This document shows positions 1 to 10,741 of a stretch of DNA of 64,000 bases, one piece after another. The stretch's first letter is position 1. Every line of letters starts with the position of its first letter. The notes beneath the pieces are model-generated. The model ran no database searches. It was given only the letters and a program-made list of their open reading frames with translations, and was not told where the DNA came from. Both the position numbers and the translations under genes were made by a program. The DNA lies in assembly GCA_914767715.1 (NCBI GenBank), contig OU612068.1, positions 18,538,001 through 18,602,000 of the forward strand, given 5' to 3'. This DNA is from Membranipora membranacea. Lineage: Eukaryota; Bryozoa; Gymnolaemata; Cheilostomatida; Membraniporidae.

Positions 1-385
1 GGAACTCCCTGGTGAAGATAAAAATTCTATATTTTTCTTTGCACTAAATTCATCATTATCTCACCTTTGTACAAGGTGCCACAACTCTTCAAATTTACAG
101 ACAAAAAAATGCATCCAGGACACCCCATTAAGATCATCCAAAAGTATATCAAATGTAAGTGTTGGACACTAAGCACAGTTGATCAAGGAGCTATAGTGAG
201 GCTTCACAATGGATTTAGTTGAATTAACCGTCATCTGGTAGAGACGAACACAAATACTCACAACTATTGGTTTTACAGTGGCTCAATAGGTTTTTTACAT
301 TTATTCGAACTACGAAATTGGGGAACTTGCACTTTTCGGATGTAAACTAAACCATGCCTGTTCAAGTTCAAGAATAGAAAAAAAA
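1..385. repeat. Dispersed repeat, copy A1 (partner at 6170-6569)
   Basis: The window opens inside a sequence that recurs almost unchanged, in the same orientation, at 6170-6569. Both copies start GGAACTCCCTGGTGAAGATA and end at an A-rich run after AAGTTCAAGAATAGAAA. The second copy has about 25 extra bases after its first 100. The left edge may lie outside the window. No coding capacity, terminal inverted repeat or target duplication is visible, so the element class is unknown. Confidence 0.8.
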
Positions 386-1157
386 TGCCAAAAAAAATAT
401 GAGAATGAAAGTATTCATTGTGACTCTAATGGCAGTATACAACTTTAAAATTAATTCATAATTATTTATTTTATATTATATGCTCAGCAATCGCGATAAC
501 GTAAACTTTCATAGGCAATTAAATTTTATCTGTGTCTTAGCGGGGCTAATAGAACTGTTTAGCACTTTAGATCAAAATCTGCTGAATTACAATGCAGTAG
601 AATAAAATGTCTTCCAAAATGGTCTGACTGCCTGATGGTTTCCAAAACTGTGATGTATCATTTAGTTTTTCCCCTTTACATCTCCGGGTATATTGTGGCT
701 CCTATTTTGCGAAGTGGACCTTCCATACGAAATCTTTGATCGGAAAAGGTTTTACCTAAAACTTGACAGGAAAGTTATTTGCAAAGTAGCAAAAAGCTGT
801 GAAATACTTTTTGTGCACAGTACAATACCAAAAGACTGAAATTCAATACAATGACTTGGCTAGGAGCTGTGCAACAGGTCTTTTCAATCTGCTCTGATCT
901 GACTGTGAATTGATCGATTGCCCTCATTATGTTCACAAATTTCGAAATCGCCTACATAATTCACTGATATAGAAATACAAGTACATGGGTTTGTTATTGT
1001 TTGGTAATAGATCCTTATCAATTTTGATACCCATTCAAACATAAACAGCGTAGACCTACATCATATGCAGCTAAAATGAAACTGCTGAGCAGTTTCTTAA
1101 TCTAGCAGAAGCTCTTCAGTGAATTTTCACATGTGATACAATACATTGGTGAACAAC

Positions 1158-1808
1158 ATGGAGTGGATGGGACTAGCTACAGACTTTGTGAAAAACAATG
1201 TCTCAACATTCAGTGCGGCATCGGGGGCAGGCGCAGTTCTGGTCACACTATCAAAGAAAAGCTTTGAGCTTATTGGGAGAATTGCAGACGAAGTGTTCAA
1301 AGAAAACAGCTTTTATGCGGAAAACCGTCCAACATTTGTTTGGATATGTATGATCTTTGCAATGTTGGTCATCTTATTTGTGGTCATATCTGCATGGCAC
1401 CAAATGTTCGGCAAAGGGAGGGAGAAGAACATCTTATTGGAAGCTGACTTAGGTGCAGAGAAGCGAGTTGGTCAGCAACACAAGGATCGGATAAAAGAGC
1501 TTCAAGAGGAGAAAGATGTGGCAATTGAAGAAAGGATACGTGAAAGAACCACTCGAGTCGCCATTGAAAATAAGCATGAAGAGTCGTTGAGAAAGATGGC
1601 AGAAATTGAAGCTATCTTACAGGTAACGCAGGAGAAGAATGCAGAACTGGAAGAGACAAACCTTAGACTCTCACGTGAAAGGGATGAAGAGAAAGCACTT
1701 AGGGTTGAAGTAGAGGCTAAATATGAGGAGGAAGTCAGAGAGCGACTAGAGAGGACGTATAATGACTGGATGACCCGCTCCATGAACTCTCCGATGCACA
1801 ATAAGTAG
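1158..1808 (+). CDS. Unrecognised single-pass membrane protein with long cytosolic coiled coil
   Basis: A 216-residue intronless ORF that I do not recognise. The ATG at 1158 is the first in frame; the codons just upstream are TTG and GTG. Residues 1-57 are mixed, with an alanine/glycine-rich stretch near 20-30. Residues about 58-80 form one strong hydrophobic segment (core FVWICMIFAMLVILFVV). Residues about 88-205 are highly charged and heptad-like (many ERxRE and EEK motifs), as in a coiled coil. No signal peptide or catalytic motif is seen. The predicted form is an anchor with a cytosolic helical rod, though topology is inferred. It sits in repeat-rich DNA with no spliced neighbour, so it could be a lineage-specific gene, a retrocopy or the last exon of a larger gene. 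The sustained open frame and strong amino-acid bias favour real coding. Confidence 0.55.
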   Translation: MEWMGLATDFVKNNVSTFSAASGAGAVLVTLSKKSFELIGRIADEVFKENSFYAENRPTFVWICMIFAMLVILFVVISAWHQMFGKGREKNILLEADLGAEKRVGQQHKDRIKELQEEKDVAIEERIRERTTRVAIENKHEESLRKMAEIEAILQVTQEKNAELEETNLRLSRERDEEKALRVEVEAKYEEEVRERLERTYNDWMTRSMNSPMHNK

Positions 1809-2059
1809 GGTGAGTGATATACATCAGGAATGAGTTTATAAATCTACCAATAATTATTGGATAGGATATGAAATTGGATAATGGATGGTGGGATGGGGCA
1901 TTTGGGTGCTATTCATTGCCAGGTGATTGGCGCCACCGGGTGGTGGGTTAGAGTACCAGTGGAGGGAGGGGGCAGGCTCATTTGTATCTACAATTCTTAC
2001 TCAAATTAGAGTTAACCTGAGCAAATATATGCTTAGAGGCTCAGACTGCACATAAAAGG

Positions 2060-2210
2060 TGGTCAAGGCAAGTTTGATCTATTTGCCTGCATTCGGAGTT
2101 GCTTGCCACTTCCCATCGATCAGCCGCGGCCAATAAGTTGCCTGCAACATTTCAGTAGAAAGGAAGCAATTCCAAAAGCAGGTAAACTGGTTCAAACTTG
2201 ATCTAGGACA
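2060..2210. repeat. Small foldback repeat family (TTTGCCTGCATTCGGAGTTG), copy 1
   Basis: Contains GATCTATTTGCCTGCATTCG followed by GAGTTGCTTGCC, and ends near CAAACTTGATCTAGGA. The same words recur around 7709-7790, 21725-21830 and, for the last word only, 20665-20690. The copy at 7709-7790 shows the family is a foldback. Confidence 0.5.
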
Positions 2211-3869
2211 AGACAGGGAGATACAGCCATCTCACTAGTTGTAGTGCAAACCAGCTCTCTTATTGTCAGTATGCTCAATTCGATTAATTTGAGAAGTGAA
2301 ATACGGCACAATGGACGGGTGCATCAATCAGAGGGTCATACTAGTATACGCTGACACATTTCAATTATTGAATATTGCCCAATGATCAATATGATCAACA
2401 ATATCAGCCCACTTCATCTTTAGAAATTTTGAATCGCACAGTGGAAAGAAATCAGCATCAGTTGTTCATTTGACACTCAAGCTATGAATTCATGATCGTT
2501 CATTCTAGAAGGGATCCATTACAGATTCCTATTCCTACTTTTTTGATGGTAATGGACAAATGTTTGTATAAATATTTGCTCAGCGGCTGCATTGGAAATT
2601 GTTGCACAACATTGTCAAATGGTAACAATAATGATTAATAATGTAATGCCGCAAACTTACACTTGCAAATGCTACCTATTTCAATAGACGGATACCAATG
2701 TCAATTTTGTTACACATCAAGGCCTACACTTTAGATCATGTTGATGAACATGATAAGTCTAGCCTATATCTATTAGCCTTGTCACAGGCTAAAACCAAAA
2801 ACTATGGCTGCATGACAAGGCTATCATATCTGTCACAAGCTATGTTTGTTGACCTCAACCTTTCAATGTGTTGACCAGTCTGGAAAATCTTTGCAAATAT
2901 TTAAATAACAATTCATGGATTACTTGACAGCATCAAAAACTATGATAATTGCTATGCACTTGTGTTGATTGAAAAATGGTATTGTTACAGGTGGTGTCTT
3001 TGATAAGTGCCTGCTATGAGGTATCTGACGTTCACAGCCTATGACTCTATGACATACTCTACATGCATATGATGTATCACCGACAACCATATGTAATCTA
3101 CATGTATATATGTGTGTAGCCGATGATAACCCGTACTATCACTCATCGGATACCTATCCAAACAGTTTAAACGAGAGAAATTATTCACACATTTTATTAT
3201 ATCTAGCATTTCTGATACACCTCACACAGGCGTCATGTTTGAAACATTTGCCCAAACACAGGGTTTCTCCCTCCCTTCCCTGGACAGATCAACCACTTAA
3301 TCAAGTATTGTCAATTGTCATGTATTCTAAGCAGAGGGCCCTAGGAAGGGTGATCATAGCACTCATATCACTGATTTTGTTAGTGGTGCTGCCACTGCTT
3401 CAGCGCTTGAATATCATTTAGAATGTACCTTATAGATAAATCTAACCATGATAATCTCAACTATCAACAAACCTAGATTACACTGTCATGAGTTCTAGAT
3501 TGCCTTATCAGCATTGACAGTGAGTAATAAACACTTAACCTTCAAGATAATCTCTCGTAAGAGTGCTATATCATGTCTGTGAAACTCAACCATATTATGA
3601 TGGATGTAATTTCTTTCAGTGAAAAGTATTAATCAACAGCCTTTTTTGTCTTCATGTGACTTTTTCTGCTTTCTATGAACGATATACTTGCACTTTAGTC
3701 TCATTGCTAGACGCTTGGGTATTTTTCATGGATTCTCATAAAAATGTTTTGCCTTTTCTGAAGTATACTTGACTCGCGATGATGGTGAGAGCTGCAAAAT
3801 TAATTAAACCGATGTTTAGCCTAGAAAATGGTGTCATCATGTATCTAAATATGCTCAAAATACAATTAG

Positions 3870-5290
3870 TAGAAAACTGCTCCTTCATCCTAACCTCTGA
3901 TGGTCTCCAAACTCATGCGGCCTGATGTATCGTTTTGCCGTATTTCCTGTTTTATATCTCCGGTGTATTGTTTATGTACTGAAGCCTTTTTTTTAGACAA
4001 TCCCCATTGAGGATTTGGCTCTCCAGTCACCACATTAATCATTGGCTTACAAGCCAACAGAATATAAATATTCTTATCTGACCCAACATGTGACTTCCAA
4101 CATATTAAATATATGCACATACAACTCCAACAACCTGAGTCTCCCATTGTCCAGAGGAAAAAAAAGGAACCACATAGATGGCCCATCTGTTTCGATATTG
4201 AGAATGTGGTGTATCAAAAAAGCTGCTTTTATGTTTATTTTTTAAATTTCATACTGTACATGTATTTTATTGTCATGCGATATGATAACAAAGCCACATG
4301 CCTTCCCTTCATACCAATCAACACTTTGATTCGATGCTATTAGTGTAATATACAAAAAAAGGTTTTCAATTGCTCAATGGTCAATATTATCACTCAAATC
4401 CACCTTTTGAAATTCGTGATCATACAAGTCCTTTTGAAAAGAATTTATTTTCAAACATCAAATCAACAGCGGTCTTTTGTTCTTCTGATACCTGTATTTG
4501 GAATGTCATGTTTGAGTTCATTCTGGAAGGGAACATTATACGTAATATATTTGCTAACTTTTTTTATATGCAGTTCCGAAAATCAATGTAGCCTTGTCAA
4601 ACGGCCACCTCTTTGTTTTGACTAAAACAAAAACTTGGCCGCGTGACAATACTAACGCAATGATATTAATCCAGTCAGGCTAACTTCAATGCTAGCTCAA
4701 AACTTTAATTAAACGGAAGTTGGTTTGGTTTAGTCTGCCACTATCTTATCACCTTTCAAGTATTGATTTGCCTTTACAAATTTTGTTAACGGTGGTGTGA
4801 TCTAGAATTCAGCCTGGAGTTTGGTATCTACTGCCTTCGCTTATGTGTGTGACCTTGGAATATATTTCTATATATTGCTAAATATTAAAATATACATATT
4901 TTTTTATATTTATTAGCCGTATTTTGTATCTATAACTGCCGGAATCTTTTAATACACCTCTCCATAGAGTTTTTATATTGAGTTTGGTTTGACCAGGGAG
5001 GGTGGAACTTACTTTCCTAAACCCAGAGTTGTCACCCCTTTGCTGGGCCGCAACTGTTATAAGCTGTAGGTCGCCTTATGACAACATTGACAAAGAGTAA
5101 ACCCACAAGATAACTTGCAGGCCCTGAACAAGGTACAAGGTGTAGTATATGAACCACAATCATGGCGTTTAAAAATATTCAATAATCCATGATATTAAAA
5201 AACAATCAGCATATGGTCTTTTGTCATTTTTGTTACTTATATATGTTAATTATTTTATTAATTTTCTCCAAACGGAAGGTTTGCCGGGAT
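3870..5290. repeat. Degenerate tandem duplication, unit B2
   Basis: A shortened, diverged copy of the 580-3700 stretch, with blocks in the same order. It lacks the counterpart of the membrane/coiled-coil ORF. Short ORFs here (for example 3890-4186 on the minus strand and 4370-4591 on the plus strand) are AT-rich and not conserved between the two units, so they are not annotated. Confidence 0.5.
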
Positions 5291-6169
5291 ATAAGTGACA
5301 AAATATTAACATTCTACTCTATCACCAGAGTATCTAACAAAGCAACATCCTTGCAATGTGTACAAAACACTACTGGTATTTTTCAGGTATACATATATTT
5401 TGAATATGAAGTTTCCTTGCTAATTATATATTTTATAATTATAAATATATATGTACTCGAGAGGAGGGGGATATAGCAGTTATATGCAATGACCAAGCTT
5501 GCGTTGCAGCAAAAAATATTTACTGAGTACACATATTGGGGTTATTTTTCTCAATCACAGACAATTTCATTGTTGTAAGTACCTGATAACTATTACATTA
5601 ATGTGCAATTTTATATTTATGATGATTTACCACTTTTGACTTGACTTATGCTATACTGATAATAGCAAAGAATCTCAATGTGGTTCTTATTTGTAGCACT
5701 TGTTGGACACTGTGACGCTTATACTAACAGTAGGCTGACACGTAGCAAAAAGTCATCCATTGTCACAAACAGTACCCTTGTGTGTTTTCAGAAACTCAAA
5801 TTAAAAGGATATAACATCTTACATAATATCTTCCAGTTGCAAAGTTTACCACACATAAGAAGGCTTGACTGCAACTGGAAGCTTGATGAGAATTTGCTAT
5901 TGGTATATCCAGCTACGATTTTATTCACTCGAAATGTCCTTTGAGCATTATGCAAAGGATATATACTCAATGATATGGACCAGGAAATCCCCCTCCCTTA
6001 GTTCATGGATAATGATAGTACACACACATACACCAAATTCTGTCACAGTATCACTATCACTATGTCAAAGATTTTCTCCCCTACATTATCTAACCGATGT
6101 CCAAAAAAGTTCTAATAAATCTGCAGCTGATTGTACCTAATTCTACAGATACAGGTATTGTACGAACTT

Positions 6170-6569
6170 GGAACTCCCTGGTGAAGATAAAAATTCTATA
6201 TTTTCCTTTGCACTAAATTCATCATGGTCTCACCTTTGTGCAAGGTGCCACAACTCTTCCAATTTTCAGACAAAAAATGCATTCTGGATAAGTGTCACAT
6301 CCGGGACACCCCATTAAGATCATCCAAAAGTATATCAAATGTTAGTGTTGGACACAAAGCACAGTTGATCAAGGAGCTATAGTTAGGCTTCACAATGGAT
6401 TTAGTTGAATTAACCGTCATCTGGTAGAGATGAACACAAATACTCACAGCTATTGGTTTTACAGTGGCTCATTAGGTTTTTACATTTATTCGAACTACAA
6501 AATTGGGGAACTTATACTTTTCGGATGTAAACTAAACCATGCCTGTTCAAGTTCAAGAATAGAAAAAAA
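6170..6569. repeat. Dispersed repeat, copy A2 (partner at 1-385)
   Basis: Direct-orientation copy of the opening repeat. A1 and A2 bracket the 5.8 kb that contains the orphan ORF and the B1/B2 duplication. Identity looks well above 90% over most of the length, far higher than between B1 and B2, so A2 is probably the younger event. Confidence 0.8.
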
Positions 6570-6757
6570 TAGATCACACACACACACTCATGTGATCCTT
6601 GTAATGAATGAGCCAGTGACTAATTTGATTAACACACTAGTTAATTAATTTGATAATAGTTCCCTACGCTGTCTAACAATAGACAAAACATGCTGCTTGC
6701 AATTTGTTTCACCATTCAAGAGTGTATGCCTCCCTGACTCAGAGTCAGACTGGCTCT

Positions 6758-6893
6758 CCACAGACAGCAGGTCACTGACAGTTGATTTGTTGAGTTGCAG
6801 CCTTGTGTGTGTGTGTGGTTTGTGTCAAACACAAACCACACACACAAAAGAATCGTAGCATCAAATCAACTGTCAGTGACCTGCTGTCTGTGG
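6758..6893. repeat. 136-bp foldback (hairpin)
   Basis: The left arm begins CCACAGACAGCAGGTCACTG and continues through CAGTTGATTTG. The right arm ends in the exact complement, CAGTGACCTGCTGTCTGTGG at 6874-6893. The inner part pairs again through GTGTGTGTGGTTTGTGT and ACACAAACCACACACAC, leaving a short loop and one mismatched bulge region. No TSD was identified. It could be a small foldback element or a transcribed hairpin. Confidence 0.8.
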
Positions 6894-7704
6894 TCTCTCT
6901 CAATCTTCGTGTGAGGGTGGTGTGTTACTCACTAGTGTTAATCCATGCTGCTGCAGAGATAGATGGCAGATAGATAGTAGGTGCATGGGAATTTTGGTTA
7001 GCCGGTAATTGTGTTTGGCTCTGAGAGATCAGAGCCCACACATGCTAATGTGTTGGTGGGCCCTGGGACTCAGTGTGCATGTAAAATAGAATGGATAGGC
7101 ACTCTTGCTCTGCTGTAGTTACACTACACTCACACTGCTTCAGGCATGATAACTGTTCCACCAATGTCTATGATCGACCGACCCCACTCCCAAACAGACA
7201 GCTTGTTTGGGGTGATGGTTTATCTTGCAAACTCCAGATTGCCCTGTCCTGGCGCTTACAAGCCTGTACTGCCCTCATCATGCGTCAACGAACATGGTTG
7301 ACACTGGACATAGATGCTTAGATAGGCAACATACAGACCCGCACAACAATAGTGGACTCGGGCATTATAAGAAGTGTCAGGAGATGGATATTCAATTAAG
7401 ATTTAAGGTTAAATGTCTGCTAAATTGTATTTAGCCGAGCTTAGCCTTAGCCAGATTTTGGCAACCAAACAGATTGATATTCATCGTGGAGAAAGACATT
7501 CATTATCACAGAATAAAAAAGAGTTTGTGTCCAAGTTTTTTGTGCCTGTTGGTCACAGCAGCGTTGTTATAGTGTGATGCCTCATCATTTATACTAGAAC
7601 TGACAATATCAGAGACCACCGAAAAGGAGCAAAACTATTCGGCTCAGTTGGACAGATCATAGCTTAGTTCACTCATGGTTCACTGGTCAGAGTGAACATA
7701 TATA

Positions 7705-7795
7705 TATACGATTCATTTGTCTGTATTCGGAGTTGCTCCCCTGTCCATTGGGGGAAAACAACTCCGAATTTAGGCAAATGGATCAATATTGATCT
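7705..7795. repeat. Small foldback repeat family, copy 2 (full hairpin)
   Basis: ATTTGTCTGTATTCGGAGTT is followed about 20 bases later by AACAACTCCGAATTTAGGCA, with CCCC...GGGG at the apex. This is a compact hairpin flanked by ATCAATATTGATC. Its arms match the related stretches at 2060-2210 and 21725-21830. Confidence 0.6.
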
Positions 7796-7882
7796 ATATT
7801 CTAGAGCATGGGTGGGCAACCTTTTTCTAAAAAAAAACCACATTTTACACAGGCTCAACACAATTAGGCGCAACATATCTTT

Positions 7883-8159
7883 CAGGGTGGGTGTGGGAGG
7901 GGTGCTGGCATCCCTCCGCAATGGGGAAGTTTTTTGCAAATGCCTATAAAATCGGAACCGGAGTAACAACTATGTACAAACTAAAACAGATTTATTTGTA
8001 AAAGCTGTGGTATGTTGCAAGGAACTTCAGCTCAACAGAAATACTAATTTAAAAAATCTTGTGAAGTTTTGCATGTGTATGGAAAAGGGCAGGGTGGGTG
8101 TGGGAGGGGTGCTGGCATCCCTCCGCAATGGGGAAGTTTTTTGCAAATGCCTGTAAAAT
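7883..8159. repeat. Direct repeat, 69-70 bp, period 207 bp
   Basis: The segment 7883-7951 (starting CAGGGTGGGTGTGGGAGGGG) recurs at 8090-8159 with about one substitution (CTATAAA versus CTGTAAA). The near identity indicates a recent local duplication. Confidence 0.85.
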
Positions 8160-9162
8160 AAGATGCAATCTGGAACATTTCAGCGATAAAGCAGGAGCAT
8201 TTGTAACATGAAAACTTGTTAAAACTCATCTGCATTTCTTGTTCAAGGTGACAGATTTGCTAAAAAATTTAATTACTATGATATTAACGAAAATTTTTAT
8301 TCGAATTTCCAAAGGTCACCGTTCTGGGTTATTTTGAAAATAAAGCACTTGAAAAAGGAGTTAACACCAATACAGTTAAGATGATTATGTCTAGAAACCG
8401 CTTTGGAAGCTACATGCTTAATGGCCACTATTTTGATGAAATATATTGTGCCTACATAATTGAATATCAAGATTACAAAATGCGAGATGGGAATCGAAAT
8501 TAATGTGTAATATATATCTTTTCAGGCATAAGGCAACAATCAGCCCGCAAAATATTGTTTATAAGGCCGCACTGGAAAATAGGCCGCAGGTTGCCGACAG
8601 CTGATCTAGAGGTACGCAGGACTTTTACTTCTACCCAATAGGAATTAGCGGTGTAAAATTCTAAAATCCGACAATATCTCACAAACGCAACTATGTCTGA
8701 GAATTAAACCCACAGCTTTTTTTGCAGCCCATTAGGTAATTGTTACTGAGACATAATTCATCTCATGTCATGATATATTATGCTGCCTGGTAAAAAAAGA
8801 ACTGTGGCAAACTTTTAATGAATAGGAATATCTATGATTGGTGTTACATGTCACAAATACAACGACACAACAAATTATACAGGCGATTTGGTCTAGATGA
8901 AAAATTAACATAATAAGGAGATTGCAATTGCCGCTATCTGAACTTATGACAGGCCGTACATGGGCAGCTACTGTAAGAGAAGTGAATAATAGTATAATCT
9001 GTGACAAGTTTGCATGAATGAATGAAAATAATTAAGAAATCATAGCAATAGCTGCTGTTATTTAAACTCACAGAAGTGTAAAGCAGATTACATGACAATT
9101 ATTTTATAAGATAGCTCCTAGGAGCACAGAGTTTAACAATGGGTATATCTGCCCCCTTTAGT

Positions 9163-9405
9163 GATTAGCCTTTGAACCTTGGAAATTTCTATCAAAGCAG
9201 ATGGCTTTGAACCATTGATAATACTATTAAAGCAGATTTTAAACGCTTAGCCCAGGCACTAAGGCTTAAATGATTTGCTCAGGTATGACTGTTCTTTTAG
9301 ATATTAGCCTTTGAACCATAGAAATTTCTATTTGAGCAAATTTTAACCATCGATATTTCTATTGAAGCAGATTTTACACATTTTGCCCAGGCGCTTAAGC
9401 TTTAT
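9163..9405. repeat. Two-copy diverged tandem duplication (~138 bp period)
   Basis: ATTAGCCTTTGAACC, AAATTTCTAT, AAGCAGATTTTA and GCCCAGGC recur in order in copies starting at about 9163 and 9301, each ending in a GGCTTAA- or AAGCTTTA-like word. It is non-coding. Confidence 0.65.
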
Positions 9406-10741
9406 TAAGTTGCACTGATGATTGATTGAGGATTGCACATAGACAAAACATTTTTATGCAATCTCATAGACATAGACAAAACTATGTCTATGGGATTGAA
9501 TAAAAATGGCTAGAAAAAGCCAAAAAACCTGTGCTGGCTGTTGCAAGTTTTCTATGTCATAGCATCACCTGCTGTTTTTCATACTACTCCCAAAGAGAAG
9601 ATCAGGTATGAATCTAGTTATCTTGACAATAATCGAGGATGGATAGGCAAAACTGTAGGTGTTTATTGTGTGCAAAAATAGGGCTCAGCTGCCACATAAG
9701 TTGTCAGAAGTCCCCTATGAGAACTGCTTCCTGGGCATTGCCATAATACCACCTCAAACTTCGTTTTCGGTGGGATTAAATAACATATATATATATATAT
9801 TAATATGAATGAGCATGTTGGCCTAGTGTATGCTATATTTATGACAATAGAAAGCGCAAAGATAAATAGGTAGGCAAAGATAAATTGTGTAGGTAGGAAC
9901 CTCATCCCGTACAGGAATTACAAGTATGATGATAGAATGTATATAATTGCCATGTGCAAAGTATTGTTATTAAAAATGATAGCAATTCACTGATTTACAC
10001 ACTGAGTCCTCGGGGTTGCGAGCATGCGCTTTGTTTTGGTGGGTACACCTCACAGCTCTGCCTCAACCAGAAGGTATTGCAGACTTTCTCACATTTGGCC
10101 CATGAGCGCACAGGTATTTAGATTGTCATGCCAAGTATCAGCCATGTTTGATACAGGTGCTTGCAGAGGCTGATTGTCAAGAAGTTGGTGGTGCCTTTTT
10201 TTGGTGAAGGAGACGGATAATCACTGAATTACTAACCTATGTTTGGATAAGTTGATACTCCCATGACTGCCTTGCCAAACAAGTAGCCTGTCATGACAAG
10301 ATTTGTCGATTGGTAGGGCCCATCAAGACAAGCAACCTCAAAAGTGAGAGTCCCAATGCTTTCCTCACCACCCAGTCCGCCCAAACTAATCAAGGCGGTT
10401 TTTTAATTAGACTGAACGATGAAAATTATTACGCTCCGCTCAAAATCATCGCTTATTTTGTGTTTCAATTCATCAAATTTGTTCACTCAGAATGTATATA
10501 GTTCCATCAATCAATGCGCAATTTAGGAATAAATCCCAAAAATGCCTTGCTCACTCAGGTAGTAACAATCAGACAGTGATTTTGGCAGTTTTTAATGGAA
10601 AGACCAAGAGCCTATTCGATAGCTACGTCTGGCTCATATATCCAGAATAAACTTCTTTCCTAGGCCTTTATGAATATTTTCTGTTATTTTTTCTCTTTTC
10701 ATGTGGATCGCTAGAACCAGATATTTCTGCTTGTTACAAAG

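Larger units (their letters stand above)
580..3700. repeat. Degenerate tandem duplication, unit B1
   Basis: Collinear blocks of this stretch reappear in the same order at about 3870-5290. The block near 640-720 (TGATGTATC..., ATCTCCGG) matches 3900-3980. The block near 2372-2560 matches 4372-4540. The AGCCTTGTCA motif at 2776 matches 4591, and the block near 3502-3640 matches 5070-5210. Offsets shrink along the pair, so B1 holds about 1.7 kb that B2 lacks, including the ORF at 1158-1808. Similarity is low, so the edges are approximate. Confidence 0.5.
1809..6169. other. Gene-free repeat-rich interval
   Basis: Apart from the duplicated blocks noted separately, I see no exon chain with splice sites and protein similarity. 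An ATG ORF at 3110-3421 (103 codons) ends in a hydrophobic stretch, RVIIALISLILLVVLPLL. It is not recognisable and has no counterpart in the paralogous unit. Confidence 0.6.
6894..10741. other. Intergenic interval upstream of DDX31
   Basis: No exon chain found on either strand. It holds the repeats listed separately, TA-rich runs (about 9781-9802), and a short hairpin at about 9451-9506 whose arms are TTTTTATGCAATCTCATAGA and its complement. No clear TATA or CCAAT arrangement stands out near the DDX31 start. Confidence 0.6.

Noticed and set aside
3110-3421. 103-codon ORF with a hydrophobic C-terminus
   Set aside because: Has an ATG and a tail-anchor-like end, but no similarity, no counterpart in the duplicated unit and no splice context.
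1-6569. LTR retrotransposon with LTRs at 1-385 and 6170-6569
   Set aside because: No TG/CA ends, primer-binding site, polypurine tract or gag/pol coding between the repeats.
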